From positions 3,390 through 17,843 of the forward strand of contig DGKK01000026.1 in NCBI GenBank assembly GCA_002387725.1: a DNA stretch of 14,454 nt, in the 5' to 3' direction. Below the pieces are notes generated by a model. That model worked only from the letters and a program-made list of their open reading frames with translations. It made no database searches and was not told the origin of the DNA. Positions within the stretch are counted from its first letter, which is position 1. Each line of letters starts with the position of its first letter. The position numbers were made by a program, and so were the translations under genes. This DNA is from Nitrospirae bacterium UBA4572. GTDB taxonomy: Bacteria > Nitrospirota > Leptospirillia > Leptospirillales > Leptospirillaceae. Positions 12,655-14,454 of this stretch are shown here, one piece after another.

Positions 12655-14454
12655 CGGAGGAACCGAGGCCGCTCCCTCGGCCTTTGCCTATCCCGATACC
12701 CCGCTCTTCCGGCAGTATCTGGGGCTTCGCAAGGAAGCCGGGGAGGCGATTCTTTTTTTTCGGCTGGGCGATTTCTTCGAGCTCTTCGGAGAGCAGGCCG
12801 AACTCGCCTCCCGATTGTTGGGGGTGACTCTCACAAGCCGTGACAAGAGCCGTCCGGATCCTCTGCCCATGTGCGGCATCCCTGCCAAGAGCCTCGAGAT
12901 GTACCTCCCGAAGCTCATTCATGCCGGCTATTCCGTGGCCATCGCCGAGCAGGCGACCCAGGAATCGGACCCCTCCGGTCTTTTCCCCCGAAAGATTGTC
13001 AGAACAGTGACCCGCTTTACCCTTCTCGAGGACCCCTCCCGGGAGGAGGGGGCTCCTCAGAATGGTGTGGCCGTTGTTCGACGAGGAGAGGCCTGGGGAG
13101 CGGCGGTCCTCGATGTCACAAGTGGCCGGATTGCGGTCTGGGCCTCTGAAAACCCCTCCGACCGGGACCTTCTTCTGGATTTTCTGGGACGCAAGGAGGC
13201 GCGACAGCTGATTGTCGAATCCAGTGAAATCGCCGCGGAGTTTCCGGGAATTCCCTCACTGGTTCACTCAAGGCTGGCCCCTTTCGACCTCTCCGGATCC
13301 CTTCCCCCCTCCTACCGTCTTCCCGAGCTTCCCGAGGTCTCCCGGGATGCCGTCAGACTTCTCTTCGGTTTTCTGTCCGACTACGAAAAAACTGTCCTGG
13401 GCCACCTTCGGGGGGTTGTCCTTGAAGGGGCCGGCAATTCTCTGGCCCTCGATCGCTGGACGATCCGCCACCTCGACATCCTTCCCCGGGAGGGGATGGG
13501 GCAGGAAAGAGGAAGGGCAGCGAGCCTCGTCTCCCTCCTCGATCGCTGCCGGACTCCTCCGGGGAGCCGGATGCTCCGCTCCTGGCTCCTCGCCCCCGAG
13601 GCCGATGTTAACGAGGTCCTTTCGCGGCACCGGGTAATCCGGGGCTTTGACGAAAGACCTCGCCTTTCGGATCGGGTGGATAAGGTCCTGGGAGGGGTGG
13701 GAGACCTTGAGCGCATTCTCGCCCGGATTGCCATGGGCAATCGTCTTCACCGGGATCTCCCCGAGTTTCGCCAATCCTTTTCCTCGGCCCTTGATCTTCT
13801 CGATGTGGAGGGGCTCGAAGAGCTCTTTCCCGGCTATGGGCGGGAGTTCGGACTGAGGCTCCACACCGCCCCCCTTCGGGATCTCCTGGCCCGGGCCATC
13901 GTCGACGATCCTCCCCCCGTGCTGGGGGAGGGGCCCATCATCCGGGACGAGTTCGACGAGGCTCTCTCGGGTTACCGCCGGATCGAATCCGAAGGAGACC
14001 GCTTCATCTCCTCCCTCGAGGAGCGGGAGCGTTCCCGGACAGGGGTGGAGACTCTCCGGATCCGCTACAACCAGGTGGCCGGATACTATATCGAGGTGTC
14101 GAAGGCGCAGGCCCAGAAGATGCCGGCCGACTATCTTCGAAAGCAGACCCTGACAAACTCCGAGCGTTTTACTCTCCCCGAGCTGGTCTCCTTTGAAGGC
14201 AGCCTCCGGGAGGCCCGATCCAGGGTCCTGGCACGGGAGGCCGAGATTCTTGGAGAGCTTGGGCGGGAGGTCCTCGCTCAGCGGGAGGGCATCCATCTTC
14301 TCTCCGACTTCGTTGCCCGGGTTGATGTCCTCCTCTCCTTTTTTGAAATTGGCCGAAAGATGCGCTATGCCCTTCCCGATTTCGTTCCGGAGGGAGAGCC
14401 TCTTGTGATCAGGAATGGTCGCCATCCCGTGCTCGAGGCTCGCATGGCTCCCGA
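12632..14454 (+). CDS. mutS: DNA mismatch repair protein MutS (3' end outside window)
   Basis: MutS finds base mismatches and small loops after replication and recruits MutL. The frame stays open to the window edge, giving 607 codons; a full protein is about 850-880 residues, so the Walker ATPase domain is missing only because the window ends. Visible parts are the mismatch-recognition domain with LGDFFELF (Phe48 and Glu50 of the Phe-X-Glu reader), GYSVAIAEQ, the connector and core with GSRMLRSWLL, the lever/clamp segment with YNQVAGYYIEVSKA (from 479), QTLTNSERFTLPEL, and RNGRHPVLE (594-602), which leads into the ATPase domain. The stretch usually VTPGT reads VTRFT (126-130). Start candidates are ATG 12632 and ATG 12641, overlapping the previous gene by 23 or 14 bases. 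No usable start lies after that gene's stop. Confidence 0.96.
   Translation, partial: MVAMTATDGGTEAAPSAFAYPDTPLFRQYLGLRKEAGEAILFFRLGDFFELFGEQAELASRLLGVTLTSRDKSRPDPLPMCGIPAKSLEMYLPKLIHAGYSVAIAEQATQESDPSGLFPRKIVRTVTRFTLLEDPSREEGAPQNGVAVVRRGEAWGAAVLDVTSGRIAVWASENPSDRDLLLDFLGRKEARQLIVESSEIAAEFPGIPSLVHSRLAPFDLSGSLPPSYRLPELPEVSRDAVRLLFGFLSDYEKTVLGHLRGVVLEGAGNSLALDRWTIRHLDILPREGMGQERGRAASLVSLLDRCRTPPGSRMLRSWLLAPEADVNEVLSRHRVIRGFDERPRLSDRVDKVLGGVGDLERILARIAMGNRLHRDLPEFRQSFSSALDLLDVEGLEELFPGYGREFGLRLHTAPLRDLLARAIVDDPPPVLGEGPIIRDEFDEALSGYRRIESEGDRFISSLEERERSRTGVETLRIRYNQVAGYYIEVSKAQAQKMPADYLRKQTLTNSERFTLPELVSFEGSLREARSRVLAREAEILGELGREVLAQREGIHLLSDFVARVDVLLSFFEIGRKMRYALPDFVPEGEPLVIRNGRHPVLEARMAP

Noticed and set aside
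13268..14425. 385-codon open frame on the - strand opposite mutS
   Set aside because: The + strand is clearly MutS through this whole stretch. The antisense frame has low-complexity Gly/Pro/Glu-rich sequence with no recognisable domain and arises from codon bias.
1..14454. Mobile elements, CRISPR arrays, tRNA or rRNA genes, phage genes
   Set aside because: None was seen on reading: no regular repeat-spacer pattern, transposase, or stable RNA signature. The window is conserved chromosomal core.

Overview
This is a chromosomal core-gene region, coding almost throughout, with every recognised gene on the + strand. It reads as one or two long operons from a moderately GC-rich bacterium, probably Gram-negative: it has a LapA-like envelope protein, and the PdxJ route to pyridoxal phosphate sits beside acpS. 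The species cannot be fixed from the sequence. A Nitrospirota/Leptospirillum-like or deltaproteobacterial-like lineage is only a guess. I saw no mobile elements, CRISPR arrays, tRNA or rRNA genes. Six of the 13 confidently called genes appear to start with GTG or TTG.

Region 1 (about 1-7057) is the widely conserved translation and RNA cluster: infB (IF-2), ylxP (DUF503), rbfA, truB, rpsO (S15) and pnp. The tail of an upstream gene, probably in the nusA or ylxR position, lies before infB. The first four genes overlap by 4-20 bases, so they are very probably co-transcribed and translationally coupled. rpsO and pnp are preceded by gaps of 117 and 167 bases that contain potential RNA hairpins. 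These are the places where S15 and PNPase control their own synthesis in other bacteria.

Region 2 (7058-7634) is the least ordinary part. A possible promoter is followed by a leader of about 150 nt with three clear hairpins, a strong Shine-Dalgarno sequence and a 40-residue single-membrane-span protein that I do not recognise. Two tandem hairpin-plus-T-run terminators follow. They close the translation operon, the small gene's own unit, or both.

Region 3 (7635-14454) is a second tightly packed gene string: an M16 zinc protease, pdxJ (vitamin B6 synthesis), acpS (activation of acyl carrier protein), nnr (NAD(P)HX repair), a family 4 iron-sulfur uracil-DNA glycosylase, a small LapA-like two-span membrane protein, and mutS (mismatch repair), which runs off the right edge. 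Neighbouring genes overlap by 1-23 bases. The string joins cofactor and metabolite repair to DNA repair in one likely transcript.

I found no convincing new multi-gene system. The best candidates for something undescribed are the structured leader plus 40-aa membrane protein, the rpsO leader with competing pairings, and the glycosylase/LapA-like/mutS coupling.
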